The notes under the pieces were generated by a model. That model worked only from the letters and a program-made list of their open reading frames with translations, made no database searches and was not told the DNA's origin. Both the position numbers and the translations under genes were made by a program. From assembly GCA_964528595.1 (NCBI GenBank), contig CAZGTM010000021.1, positions 1 to 61,521 on the forward strand: a DNA stretch of 61,521 nucleotides. The letters are read 5' to 3'. Below, piece by piece: positions 9,836-17,900 of the stretch (position 1 is its first letter; each line of letters opens with the position of its first letter). This stretch comes from CAYFKJ01 sp964528595. GTDB lineage: Bacteria; Pseudomonadota; Alphaproteobacteria; UBA2966.

Positions 9836-10360
9836 ATGGACCGCCCGATGAAGACACTCATGCTGCTGCGTCACGCCAAATCCAGCCATGCCAATCCGCT
9901 GATGCGCGATCGCGACCGCAACCTCAACGAACGCGGCCGCCGCTCCGCCGCAGCGATCGGCAGACACCTCAGCGAAAAACAACTGATCCCGGATTTCGCC
10001 ATGACATCGAGTGCGGCCCGCGCCGTGCAAACCCTTGAACTGGTGACCGCGGCGGCCAATGCGGATTTCCCGTTTTCCCTGGAGGAGGAGCTTTACCTCG
10101 CCGACCCCGCCGTGATCATGGCCCACGCCCAGGGCGCACCGGAAGAGGTCCAGTCGCTCATGATGGTCGGCCACAATCCGGGCTACGCTTCCCTCGCTTT
10201 CATGCTCGGCGGCAAAGCGCCGCTGCCGCCGAAACTGACCGCCTATCCGACGGCGGCGCTGGCCGTCTTCGTCTTCGAAGCCCGGCACTGGACCGACCTT
10301 GATCCGACCAAGGCGCGCCTCACGCATTTCGTCACGCCCAAGGAGTTGGCGGACGACTGA
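9836..10360 (+). CDS. sixA: SixA-type histidine phosphatase
   Basis: 174 residues of the two-histidine phosphatase superfamily. The catalytic LLRHAKSS motif lies near the N-terminus and VGHNPG carries the second catalytic His region. The small size without a cap domain matches SixA, which in E. coli removes phosphate from the histidine-phosphotransfer domain of ArcB or from related carriers. An alternative start at 9848 gives the more typical MKTLMLLRHAKSS N-terminus. Neither start has a strong ribosome-binding site. It precedes a response-regulator operon by 154 bases, so a link to phosphorelay control is possible but unproven. Confidence 0.85.
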   Translation: MDRPMKTLMLLRHAKSSHANPLMRDRDRNLNERGRRSAAAIGRHLSEKQLIPDFAMTSSAARAVQTLELVTAAANADFPFSLEEELYLADPAVIMAHAQGAPEEVQSLMMVGHNPGYASLAFMLGGKAPLPPKLTAYPTAALAVFVFEARHWTDLDPTKARLTHFVTPKELADD

Positions 10361-10402
10361 TAGCACACGACGCAGGCTGTTCCAGACGCTGTCTAACCGG
10401 AC

Positions 10403-10425
10403 CTATGTGCATGTCACACATAGGA
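10403..10425. promoter_or_regulatory. Perfect 8-bp inverted repeat upstream of the response-regulator operon
   Basis: CCTATGTG at 10403-10410 and CACATAGG at 10418-10425 are exact reverse complements separated by 7 bases. The repeat lies 90 bases before the start of the receiver gene and 43 bases after the sixA stop. There is no T-run on either side, so it looks more like an operator for a dimeric regulator than a terminator. The cognate regulator is unknown. Confidence 0.4.
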
Positions 10426-10514
10426 AAATCATTGTTTAAGATGCCTGTGACAGTATGCTTGGAGTTAATGGCCTATCTTGGGGAATTCGCTTTTAGGCTT
10501 GGGGCACCGAAAGA

Positions 10515-10880
10515 ATGCCGAAGGTACTGATCGCAGACGACGACCCGTTAATCGTCCGGCTGCTTGAGCACAAGCTGCAGCAAAACGGTTACGACGTCAT
10601 ATCCGTCGAAGATGGAGCGCTTGCGCTCGAAACGACGTTCAAGGAGCTACCCGATCTCCTGGTACTGGACGGAATGATGCCGGGCCTGGACGGGTTTGAA
10701 GTCCTGAGAAGGCTTAAGGATTCTGACGATACCAAGGACATCCCGGTTATCATGTTAACCGCCCGGGCACAGGAGCGCGATATCGTTGACGGCCTTTCAA
10801 TGGGAGCCGACGACTACCTGGTGAAACCCTTTATTCCGGACGAATTGTTGGCCCGAATTCGCCGATTCATCGGATCGTGA
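10515..10880 (+). CDS. Single-domain response regulator (CheY-like receiver)
   Basis: 121 residues that form only a receiver domain. The acidic pocket D8-D9-D10, phospho-acceptor Asp52 (VLDGMMPG), Thr82 and Lys104 (VKPF) are all present, so it should be phosphorylatable. It has no output domain and must act by protein contact. The stop overlaps the GTG start of the next gene (GTGA at 10877-10880), so it is translationally coupled to the TPR/outer-membrane barrel gene. It probably controls the activity of the polysaccharide machinery encoded downstream. No histidine kinase is adjacent. Confidence 0.92.
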   Translation: MPKVLIADDDPLIVRLLEHKLQQNGYDVISVEDGALALETTFKELPDLLVLDGMMPGLDGFEVLRRLKDSDDTKDIPVIMLTARAQERDIVDGLSMGADDYLVKPFIPDELLARIRRFIGS

Positions 10881-12151
10881 TCCAGCGCTTTCTCCGTGCA
10901 TCCGTTGTTGCCGCCATTGCGCTGCCGGTGTTGTTTTCCTCCGTCAGTGCTGACCAGGGCGCTAATTTCCAAGAACTCTACGACAAAGGCAGGCAAGCCC
11001 GCCAAGCCGGCGATTTCACTGCCGCGATCGACGCATTTCGCGCCGCGCTCAAGATCAAGCCCAGGCACGTCGAAACCCTTTACCTGCTGGGCACGTCCCA
11101 CGCCTTCTCCGGTGACTACGGCACCGCACGGGAAATTTTGGACCGTGCCCAGGGCTTCGCCCCGGACGATGTCGATATCATGCTGGCACGGGCGCGGGCC
11201 GCAGCCTGGAGCGGTGATTACGCAACCGCCGAAGCCCACGTCTCCAATGCCTTACGGATCGATCCCGACAACGCCGAGCCCCGCATTGTTGACGGCTGGC
11301 TCCACTACATCCAGGGCCGAAATAGACTGGCGATCGAGGCCTACAAAAAGGCCGTCGCCTTGGCGCCAAACTCGGATTCAGCCAACAAAGGATTGGCGGC
11401 GGCGATACGCGCCGACAAAGTCCCTCCCGCAATTGCAGTTGCAAAACCCCAAGCACCAAGGCTCTGGCGCCTGGACATATCATATCTCCACAGCACTTTT
11501 TCCCGCCAGTCGAGGCGAAATTGGCGCGAACCATCCTTTGGGATCGCCCATACCATAGGCGGCGGCCTCACTCTCAGCGGCCGCGTCGACCACAGCCAAC
11601 GCTTCGGCCTCAATGATACGAGATTGGAGGCGGGCGCCGCCCGCCGCACACGTGGCGGGCACAGCTATTATTTCAATGTCGGTATGACGCCCGATGACGA
11701 TTTTCTGGCAAAAATTCGGGTCATGGGCGGTCTCTCGGTTCGCGCCGGCCAATTTTTCGGAGGTCCTCTGTTATTGTCGGCCGACGGCAGACGCGAATTC
11801 TATGCCGACGGCGTCACCGACACCCTCAATCCCGGCATCACTCAGTATTTTGGCTCCGGCCATTCCGCAACGGCCCAATGGATCAACTCCTGGGATGCGG
11901 CGAACAGCAGAACATTCGGCTGGCTGGTCAAAGGAAATATCCGAGTATCTGATCAAATCTCAGTTTACCTCGGGCGGGCGGATGCGCCTGAACGGGTGGA
12001 GCAAGCGACGGTTGGACAGCAGTCTTGGTTTGGCGGTCTGGCGCTCACGGTTTCGCCGGCTCTCAGTCTTCGCTTCGACGGCGCCCGGGAAGACCGGCAA
12101 AACTCTTATGTGCGCCGCGTCTTCGGCCTTGGCGCAACCGTCCGGTACTGA
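10877..12151 (+). CDS. TPR plus YaiO-like outer-membrane beta-barrel protein
   Basis: 424 residues with a GTG start overlapping the previous stop. A signal peptide (about 1-25) is followed by four tetratricopeptide-like repeats (about 30-175: GDFTAAIDAFRAALKIKP, GDYGTAREILDRAQ, GDYATAEAHVSNALRIDP, NRLAIEAYKKAVALAP). A C-terminal barrel region (about 195-424) has alternating hydrophobic strands and ends in Tyr (GLGATVRY), a usual outer-membrane assembly signal. The layout matches the YaiO family and resembles PgaA, the poly-N-acetylglucosamine exporter, where periplasmic TPRs feed a porin. With a GT2 synthase in the same operon, export of a polysaccharide is the best inference. Confidence 0.85.
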   Translation: MIQRFLRASVVAAIALPVLFSSVSADQGANFQELYDKGRQARQAGDFTAAIDAFRAALKIKPRHVETLYLLGTSHAFSGDYGTAREILDRAQGFAPDDVDIMLARARAAAWSGDYATAEAHVSNALRIDPDNAEPRIVDGWLHYIQGRNRLAIEAYKKAVALAPNSDSANKGLAAAIRADKVPPAIAVAKPQAPRLWRLDISYLHSTFSRQSRRNWREPSFGIAHTIGGGLTLSGRVDHSQRFGLNDTRLEAGAARRTRGGHSYYFNVGMTPDDDFLAKIRVMGGLSVRAGQFFGGPLLLSADGRREFYADGVTDTLNPGITQYFGSGHSATAQWINSWDAANSRTFGWLVKGNIRVSDQISVYLGRADAPERVEQATVGQQSWFGGLALTVSPALSLRFDGAREDRQNSYVRRVFGLGATVRY

Positions 12152-12162
12152 GCGGCGGACCG

Positions 12163-13068
12163 ATGGATATCCTCAGCATTATTTGGATTTCATCTCTCGT
12201 AATGGCGGGAATCACCCCGCTATTTATGTTGATTCTGGTGGTCAACCGCATCATTGGTGATCGCATTCAGCGTCGGCGCAAGCTGCGCTCCGACGAACTG
12301 ATAACGCGTATTCTCATTTTCCTGGATGACGAAGGACCCGATGACGCCTATTTGCGCTCGCTGAGAGGGCGCGACCGCAGATTGTTGGGTGATCTGGTCG
12401 GCGATCTGCTGCGTTTGGTGAGGGGAGACAATCGCAGCAAACTTGTCGGTCTTTTGCGGCGCCTGGGGGCGGTGGAAAGACAGATCGTAGGCCTGCGCAC
12501 CGGCAACAAGCGCCGAAAAATCGCCGCGTGCGCCAACCTTGCCTATTTCGACGATGACAGGGTTACCCAAGCGCTATTAACGGCTCTGGACGATGACGAC
12601 TTCGATGTCCGTATGTCCGCCGCGCGGGCGCTTGCCGATCTGGACAAAGTCCCTTCAATTCAGGTGCTCATCGACAAACTGGACATACGCTCGGGGTTTC
12701 GTTCAAAAGCGCTTAGCAATCTCTTCCGCGATCTCGGCCAGGCGGCCTTGCCGGAATTGATGCTTGTCGCCAGCCGGCCGGAGGCGAACGAACAGGTCAA
12801 GATACTGGCGATCAGCGCGATGGGCAGAATTGGCGATCTCGCCGCCGTCGACGTGCTGGTTCAACTCGCCCACGATTCCTCGCTCGACGTGCGCGCCGCC
12901 GTGTTTCGTTCACTTGCCATGCTCAGCCATCCGTCCGCCGCCGAGGTTCTGAACGAAGGTTTGCGCGACCCGGCCTGGCAGGTCCGGACGCAGGCCGCCG
13001 GCTGCGCCGGACGGATCGGCGCCATCAGTGCAATCCCCCTGCTCATGCGCCTACTGTTTGGTGGGTGA
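12163..13068 (+). CDS. Membrane-anchored HEAT-repeat protein, frameshifted near the 3' end
   Basis: 301 residues as read. The ATG at 12163 is chosen because the frame upstream lies inside the previous gene and the protein then opens with a transmembrane helix (about 5-27), a common arrangement. HEAT-like repeats cover about 120-300 (DDDFDVRMSAARALADL, AISAMGRIGDLAAVDVL, SSLDVRAAVFRSLAML, PAWQVRTQAAGCAGRI). The frame stops just after LLMRLLFGG. The expected next repeat, WWVRYRAGEALYAM, continues in another frame from 13059. The intact protein would therefore be about 48 residues longer. It is likely a scaffold coupling the glycosyltransferase to other parts of the system. Confidence 0.8.
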   Translation: MDILSIIWISSLVMAGITPLFMLILVVNRIIGDRIQRRRKLRSDELITRILIFLDDEGPDDAYLRSLRGRDRRLLGDLVGDLLRLVRGDNRSKLVGLLRRLGAVERQIVGLRTGNKRRKIAACANLAYFDDDRVTQALLTALDDDDFDVRMSAARALADLDKVPSIQVLIDKLDIRSGFRSKALSNLFRDLGQAALPELMLVASRPEANEQVKILAISAMGRIGDLAAVDVLVQLAHDSSLDVRAAVFRSLAMLSHPSAAEVLNEGLRDPAWQVRTQAAGCAGRIGAISAIPLLMRLLFGG

Positions 13069-13205
13069 GGTACCGCGCGGGAGAAGCGCTCTACGCCATG
13101 GACGAGCCCGGCACCGAAATGCTCCGGGCAGCCGCCAGGGAGAAAACGCTGGCGGGTGAAACGGCGACGCTGATATTGGCCGAAAACGAACTGGACGCCG
13201 CATGA
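13059..13205 (+). pseudogene. Out-of-frame C-terminal part of the HEAT-repeat gene
   Basis: This frame encodes WWVRYRAGEALYAMDEPG and about 30 further residues, ending at TGA 13203-13205. WWVRYRA is typical HEAT-repeat sequence and should directly continue the repeat that breaks off at 13056. Its stop overlaps the ATG of the glycosyltransferase (ATGA at 13202-13205), the coupling expected if this were the true 3' end of the upstream gene. Only two bases separate the last plausible codon of one frame from the first of the other, where about four residues would be expected. A short deletion of 3n+1 bases, real or an assembly error, fits best. Confidence 0.75.
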
Positions 13206-14641
13206 TATCGGAGCTCTCGTCGCTCAATATCCCGCCAGGCGTTCTGTCGGCGGTTCTCTATCTGTCGGTTGGCATCGTCGGTCTGGGACTGCTGCAAAAT
13301 CTGATTTATGCCGTTCAACTTGTTCTTGCCTACACAGAGTTGCGCAGAAATCAGCCGGCGGAGCAGGACAACACACTGTGGCGGCTTTTGACCAGCGACA
13401 TAACGCTGCCCATTTCCCTCCTGGCCCCGGCCTACAACGAAGAAGCCAACATCGTGGAAAGCGTTCATTCCCTGCTGGCTTTGCACTATCCGAACTTTGA
13501 AGTCATCGTCATCAACGATGGCTCGACGGACGGCACGTTGGAAACCCTGATCGAGGCGTTTGAGCTTTCTCCGATCGAGCGTTCGTTTGAACTGTCAGTG
13601 CCGCACCAAACCATTCGCAAAGTCTATGGCTCCCCGCACAATCGAAAATTGGTTGTCATTGACAAAGAAAACGGCGGCAAATCGGATGCCTTGAACGCAG
13701 GCATAAATCTTTCAAGATACCCCTTGTTTTGCGCCATGGATGCCGATTCCCTGCTTGAAACCGATGCGCTTCTTCGCGCGGTTCAACCGTTTGTCGAAGA
13801 CCCCAAAACCGTAGCCGTCGGCGGCACTGTCCGTATCGCCAACGGCTGCACAGTGCGGGCCGGTCATATTACGGAGATCGCCCTACCGACAACGCTTTTG
13901 CCGTTGTTTCAAACTGTCGAGTACCTTCGGGCATATCTTATGGCGCGCCTCGCCTGGAGCTATTTGGACGCCCTCCTGCTGGTGTCCGGCGCTTTCGGAA
14001 TTTTCAAGCGGCAGACAGCCATCGCGGTGGGTGGCTACAGTCACGGTACCGTGGGCGAAGATATGGAAATCATCGTCAAAATCCATCGCCATTTGCAAGA
14101 ACAGGATACGGCTTACCGAATTGCCTTCGTGCCGGAGCCGGTTTGTTGGACCGAAGCCCCCGAAAGCCTGGGGGTTCTCTACCGCCAACGCTCGCGCTGG
14201 CAACGCGGGTCCCTGGAGTGCTTCTTCAAACATAAAAAGATGCTGCTCAATCCCAAATACGGCAGCGTTGGAATGTTGGGTTTTTTGAATGTGCTGATCG
14301 TTGACGTGCTCGGCCCGCCGATCGAAGTTCTCGGCTACATTCTCATGCCTTCGTTCTGGCTTCTCGGCGTGCTCAGCCTCGAATTCCTCTTGGCCTACAC
14401 CGCTTTGACTTTCCTGTTCGGCGTATTCATCAGTGTCGGCTCGCTGATACTCGAGGAACTGGAATTGAAGCGTTTTCCAAACCCCTCAGATCTCGTCGTC
14501 TTGACGGCGGCAGCGGTCGCGGAAAATTTCGGCTACCGCCAGATCAACAATTTTTGGCGGGTCGCAGGATATTGGCAGTACCTACGGGGCGCCGAAGGCT
14601 GGGGCAAGATGACCCGCACAGGCTTCAAGAAAACCACCTGA
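13202..14641 (+). CDS. Processive family-2 glycosyltransferase (membrane polysaccharide synthase)
   Basis: 479 residues. One or two N-terminal membrane helices (about 14-45) precede a cytosolic GT2 domain and several C-terminal membrane segments (about 360-440). Catalytic landmarks are present: PAYNEEANI, VINDGSTDGT, the DxD pair D180/D182 (AMDADS), the GEDMEI acidic motif, and QxxRW at Q329-W333 (QRSRW). The QxxRW motif and the helices mark processive synthases such as BcsA, PgaC and HasA, which build and translocate a polymer together. The sugar cannot be predicted. The start overlaps the upstream HEAT-protein tail by ATGA. It is the last gene of the operon that begins with the receiver gene. 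Confidence 0.92.
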   Translation: MISELSSLNIPPGVLSAVLYLSVGIVGLGLLQNLIYAVQLVLAYTELRRNQPAEQDNTLWRLLTSDITLPISLLAPAYNEEANIVESVHSLLALHYPNFEVIVINDGSTDGTLETLIEAFELSPIERSFELSVPHQTIRKVYGSPHNRKLVVIDKENGGKSDALNAGINLSRYPLFCAMDADSLLETDALLRAVQPFVEDPKTVAVGGTVRIANGCTVRAGHITEIALPTTLLPLFQTVEYLRAYLMARLAWSYLDALLLVSGAFGIFKRQTAIAVGGYSHGTVGEDMEIIVKIHRHLQEQDTAYRIAFVPEPVCWTEAPESLGVLYRQRSRWQRGSLECFFKHKKMLLNPKYGSVGMLGFLNVLIVDVLGPPIEVLGYILMPSFWLLGVLSLEFLLAYTALTFLFGVFISVGSLILEELELKRFPNPSDLVVLTAAAVAENFGYRQINNFWRVAGYWQYLRGAEGWGKMTRTGFKKTT

Positions 14642-14664
14642 CCTGTCCCGCCAAGCCGGTCGTC

Positions 14665-15276
14665 CTAGTAGAGGTTCTCCTTGTAGTAGACTTCCATTTC
14701 GGCCTGGGTTTCGGCATGCCCTTCGCCGCCGCGCTGATCCCGGATGATCTCGCCCACGCTCGGCAGCACGCTGCGGTCGACCTTGTAATCGTCCTGCCAC
14801 AGCTTCGAGCGCATGATGGCCTTGGCGCAGTGGAAGAAGACTTCCTTGATATGAACCAGCGTGACGGTCGCCGGCGGTTTGCCGTTGACCTCAAAGCGCG
14901 CCAGCAACTCCGGGTCGTCGCGGATTTCGGCGTGGCCGTTGACCCGCAGAGTTTCGCCGATGCCGGGCACCAGGAACATGACGCCCACTGCCGGGTTGGC
15001 CGTAATATTGCGCAGGCCGTCCAGACGGTTGTTGCCCAGACGGTCCGGGATCGCGATGGTTTTGTCGTCCAGCACGGCGACGAAACCCGGTGCGTCCCCC
15101 TTCGGCGAGACATCACCCAGCCCATCGGCGCCCTGAGTCGACAGTACGAGGAACGGCGAAAGTTCGATAATCCGTTTGCAATGGACGTCGAGATGTTCGA
15201 TCTCTTTTTCCGCCGCCCGCTCGTTGGGCTGCTTGTAGATGCGGCGCAGCCCCTCCTCGTTTTCGATTTTAGCCAT
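14665..15276 (-). CDS. PPOX-class FMN-dependent flavoprotein (DR_2398-like)
   Basis: 203 residues from the ATG at 15276 (MAKIENEEGLRRIY), four bases after the stop of the upstream SDR gene. The longer open frame runs back into that gene and is rejected. The split-barrel flavin fold of the pyridoxamine 5'-phosphate oxidase superfamily is recognisable from FLVLSTQGADGLGDVSPKGD, IPDRLGNNRLDGLRNI and VMFLVPGIGETLRVNGHA. These match the DR_2398 subfamily. Substrate and physiological role are unknown. It is probably cotranscribed with the SDR. Confidence 0.85.
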   Translation of the reverse strand: MAKIENEEGLRRIYKQPNERAAEKEIEHLDVHCKRIIELSPFLVLSTQGADGLGDVSPKGDAPGFVAVLDDKTIAIPDRLGNNRLDGLRNITANPAVGVMFLVPGIGETLRVNGHAEIRDDPELLARFEVNGKPPATVTLVHIKEVFFHCAKAIMRSKLWQDDYKVDRSVLPSVGEIIRDQRGGEGHAETQAEMEVYYKENLY

Positions 15277-15280
15277 GGCG

Positions 15281-16060
15281 CTACATCGTGCCCGGATAGC
15301 CGCCGCCGTCGATGAGGAAGTTCTGGCCGGTGAAGTAGCCCGCCTGAGCGCTGCAGATATAGGCGCAGGCGTCACCGAATTCCTCAGGTTCGCCCAGCCG
15401 TTTGGCCGGGTTTTCATCGGCCCGCATCTGAATGGCTTGCTCGACGCTGATGCCGGCCTTGCCCGCCATCGCCTTGGCCCCGCCCCTCAGGCGGTCGGTG
15501 TTGAACGGTCCGGGCAGCAGGTTGTTGATCGTGACGTTGTGGGCCACCGTCTTGCGGGAAATGCCCGCGACGAAGCCCGTCAGGCCGGCCCGGGCGCCGT
15601 TGGACAGTCCCAGCACCTCGATCGGCGAGCGCACGGCGCTCGAGGTGATATTAACGATGCGTCCGAACTTGCGCTCAATCATGGGATCGACGGTCGCCTT
15701 GATCAGTTCGATGGCCGTTAGCATGTTGGCGTCCAGGGCGGCGATCCAGTCGTCGCGTGTCCAGTCGCGGAAATCACCCGGCGGCGGGCCGCCGGCATTG
15801 TTGACCAGGATATCGATATCGCCGGCCGCCGCCAGCGCATCCGCCCGGCCCTGATCCGTCGTGATGTCGCCGGCCACGGCCACGACATTGGCCCCTGTGG
15901 CCTCGCGGATTTCCGCCGCCGTCGCTTCCAGCGTCTCGGCCGTGCGGGCCGTAATCACCACGTCCGCGCCCTCGCGCGCCAAAGACATGGCGCAGCCCCT
16001 GCCGAGCCCCTTGCTTGCCGCGCACACCAGCGCTTTCTTGCCTGCTATTCCGAGGTCCAT
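15281..16060 (-). CDS. Short-chain dehydrogenase/reductase with altered catalytic Tyr/Lys
   Basis: 259 residues with the SDR Rossmann fold. The nucleotide-binding turn is AASKGLGRG in place of TGxxxGxG, and VNNAGG is the conserved central motif. At the active site the usual YxxxK reads SNGAR, so Tyr is Ser and Lys is Arg, while the preceding SSA serine region is kept. A subgroup of FabG-like SDRs lacks the canonical Tyr in this way, so normal ketoreductase chemistry should not be assumed. The start overlaps the 3' end of hda by 16 bases, placing it in the perM-hda-SDR-PPOX run. Confidence 0.85.
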   Translation of the reverse strand: MDLGIAGKKALVCAASKGLGRGCAMSLAREGADVVITARTAETLEATAAEIREATGANVVAVAGDITTDQGRADALAAAGDIDILVNNAGGPPPGDFRDWTRDDWIAALDANMLTAIELIKATVDPMIERKFGRIVNITSSAVRSPIEVLGLSNGARAGLTGFVAGISRKTVAHNVTINNLLPGPFNTDRLRGGAKAMAGKAGISVEQAIQMRADENPAKRLGEPEEFGDACAYICSAQAGYFTGQNFLIDGGGYPGTM

Positions 16061-16764
16061 TCGTCGTTCTCCATGGTTGTAAGATTGTTGGATTTCAGTA
16101 TTTCCCGGGCCAGCGGCACCGTGATGCCGCGGCGGCCCGCCAGCGCAGCCTTATCGAGTTCAGAGACGATCCGGCGGGCGGCATCGAAAGATCTTTCCAT
16201 ATGCGTCGTCAGGTACGCCACAACTTCCGCGCCGACGCCCAGCTGGCGGTCGGCGAACTGTTTGACCAGCACGGCGGCGAACAATTCATCGTCCGGTTCG
16301 TCCAGCGCCGCCGCCGGAACGGCGGCCATGCGGGAGGCCAGATCCGGCAGTTCCAGCCGCCATCTCGCCGGCGCCTCGCGCGATGTCAGCAGCATGGTGC
16401 CCCCGGCCTCGACGATCATGTTGTACAGGTGGAAAAGGGCCGTCTCATCGACGCCCCGGTCGGCATCCTCGATGGCCAGCGCGGGCGGCGTCGCGCCCGT
16501 GGCCTCGACCAACCCGGTCAAGGCGCTCGCCTGAAGGTCGGCCGCCGCCACGATCCGGCCGCGCGACTGGGCCTGCCAGACGTGCGCCAAATGGGTTTTG
16601 CCGCAGCCCGCCGGTCCGAAAACCGCGAACGCCCGGTTGGGCCAGTCCGGCCAGCGGTCCAGCCAGGAAACGGCCGTGGCATTGCCGGGTACGACGAGAA
16701 AATCATCAAGGCCCAAGGCTGCGCGCGGCGTGAATTCAAGGGCGAGTTGGCGGGCCGCCGTCAA
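16045..16764 (-). CDS. hda: DnaA-related regulatory ATPase Hda
   Basis: 239 residues related to the AAA+ domain of DnaA but lacking the DNA-binding domain IV. The N-terminal QLALEF (residues 6-11) fits the beta-clamp-binding consensus. Walker A is GPAGCGKTHL and ALAIEDADRG is the Walker B region. With the DNA-loaded clamp, Hda (HdaA in Caulobacter) stimulates ATP hydrolysis on DnaA and prevents re-initiation. The start overlaps the stop of the upstream permease gene by four bases (ATGA). Confidence 0.9.
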   Translation of the reverse strand: MTAARQLALEFTPRAALGLDDFLVVPGNATAVSWLDRWPDWPNRAFAVFGPAGCGKTHLAHVWQAQSRGRIVAAADLQASALTGLVEATGATPPALAIEDADRGVDETALFHLYNMIVEAGGTMLLTSREAPARWRLELPDLASRMAAVPAAALDEPDDELFAAVLVKQFADRQLGVGAEVVAYLTTHMERSFDAARRIVSELDKAALAGRRGITVPLAREILKSNNLTTMENDEWTSE

Positions 16765-17900
16765 GTCGAGGCTCCCCCATCCTCTTCCGCCACGCCGGTT
16801 TCCACGGCAGCCGGTTCACCGCCGCCGTCGTCACCCCCGTAGTATTCGCTATCGCGGTATCGCGACGAGGCGAAGCGCACGAGGACGCCGATGGCGGCGC
16901 CGGTGGGCACAGCGATCAGTACGCCGACAAAACCGAACAGCGTGCCGCCGGCCAGCAAGGCGAAGATGACCCAAACCGGGTGCAAGCCAACCCTGCCGCC
17001 GACCAGCTTGGGCGTCAAGAAACTGGCGTCAAATGTTTGGGCGACGGCAAACGTGCCGATCACCATGCTCAACGGGATGGGATCGAAACCGAATTGAGCC
17101 AGCGCCACCAACAGGGCGATGCAGAAACCGAGGGCCGCGCCGACATAGGGAATGAACGCCAGCACGCCCGTGCCCAGTCCCAAAACCAAGCCGAATTCAA
17201 GACCGGCGATGGACCAGCCGATGGCGTATAAAACGCCCAGCGTCATGGCGACGGTCGCCTGGCCGCGAACAAACCCCGCCAAAGCCTGGTCGACGAGCAC
17301 GGCTTGTTCCCGGATCACTTTGGCATTGCCGCGCGGCAGCAGCGTATCGATCCGCGCCACCATATTGTCCCAGTCGCGCAGGATGTAGAAGGCGACGATG
17401 GGCGTAATGAACAATAGCGAGATGACATTGAACAGCGCCAGACCGCCACTCCAGAAACGCCGCAGCACACCGCCCACCCAGCCGGCGGCGTTGCCCGCAT
17501 ATCCGACGGCGGCCTCCCGCAATTCATTGGAATCGGGGATTTTGACGCCGGCCACGCTAAGGGCCGCCAAACCTTCTTCAATGGCCGGCCAGATCACGTC
17601 CCGGATACGCTCAATGTAGCTTGGAACGTGGGAAGCAAATCCGAGTATCTGGCTTTGCAGGACCGGAAACAGCAACAGGAAGGCGAAAATCAATATAGCG
17701 AAAAAGATGAAGGTTACGATGGCCGTCGCCAGGGTGCGCGGGATTTTGCGCTCCTCAAGCTTGTCGACGGCCGGATCCAGGAAATATGCAACAGCCAAGC
17801 CGGCCACAAACGGCAGCAGCATGGCGCGCAACAAATACAGCAGCGCAAGGACGATCACGCCGCCGATGAGCCAAAAGCGCATTTGCCGCTGCTCTACCAA
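16761..17900 (-). CDS. AI-2E/PerM family membrane permease
   Basis: 379 residues from a TTG at 17900, which gives the VEQRQMRFW opening seen in alphaproteobacterial members and has GGAAG about 8 bases upstream. ATG at 17882 is the alternative. The protein has about eight membrane segments with the family layout: two N-terminal helices, a hydrophilic region (about 75-130), then a helical bundle that includes ALFNVISLLFITPIVAFYILRDW. Family members export small molecules or exchange ions, and some bind AI-2 analogues. The substrate here is unknown. It overlaps hda and follows the DUF2066 gene. Confidence 0.88.
   Translation of the reverse strand: MVEQRQMRFWLIGGVIVLALLYLLRAMLLPFVAGLAVAYFLDPAVDKLEERKIPRTLATAIVTFIFFAILIFAFLLLFPVLQSQILGFASHVPSYIERIRDVIWPAIEEGLAALSVAGVKIPDSNELREAAVGYAGNAAGWVGGVLRRFWSGGLALFNVISLLFITPIVAFYILRDWDNMVARIDTLLPRGNAKVIREQAVLVDQALAGFVRGQATVAMTLGVLYAIGWSIAGLEFGLVLGLGTGVLAFIPYVGAALGFCIALLVALAQFGFDPIPLSMVIGTFAVAQTFDASFLTPKLVGGRVGLHPVWVIFALLAGGTLFGFVGVLIAVPTGAAIGVLVRFASSRYRDSEYYGGDDGGGEPAAVETGVAEEDGGAST

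Noticed and set aside
13051..13070. Programmed -1 frameshift in the HEAT-repeat gene
   Set aside because: No X XXY YYZ slippery heptamer and no clear downstream stimulatory structure; a deletion explains the missing linker residues better.
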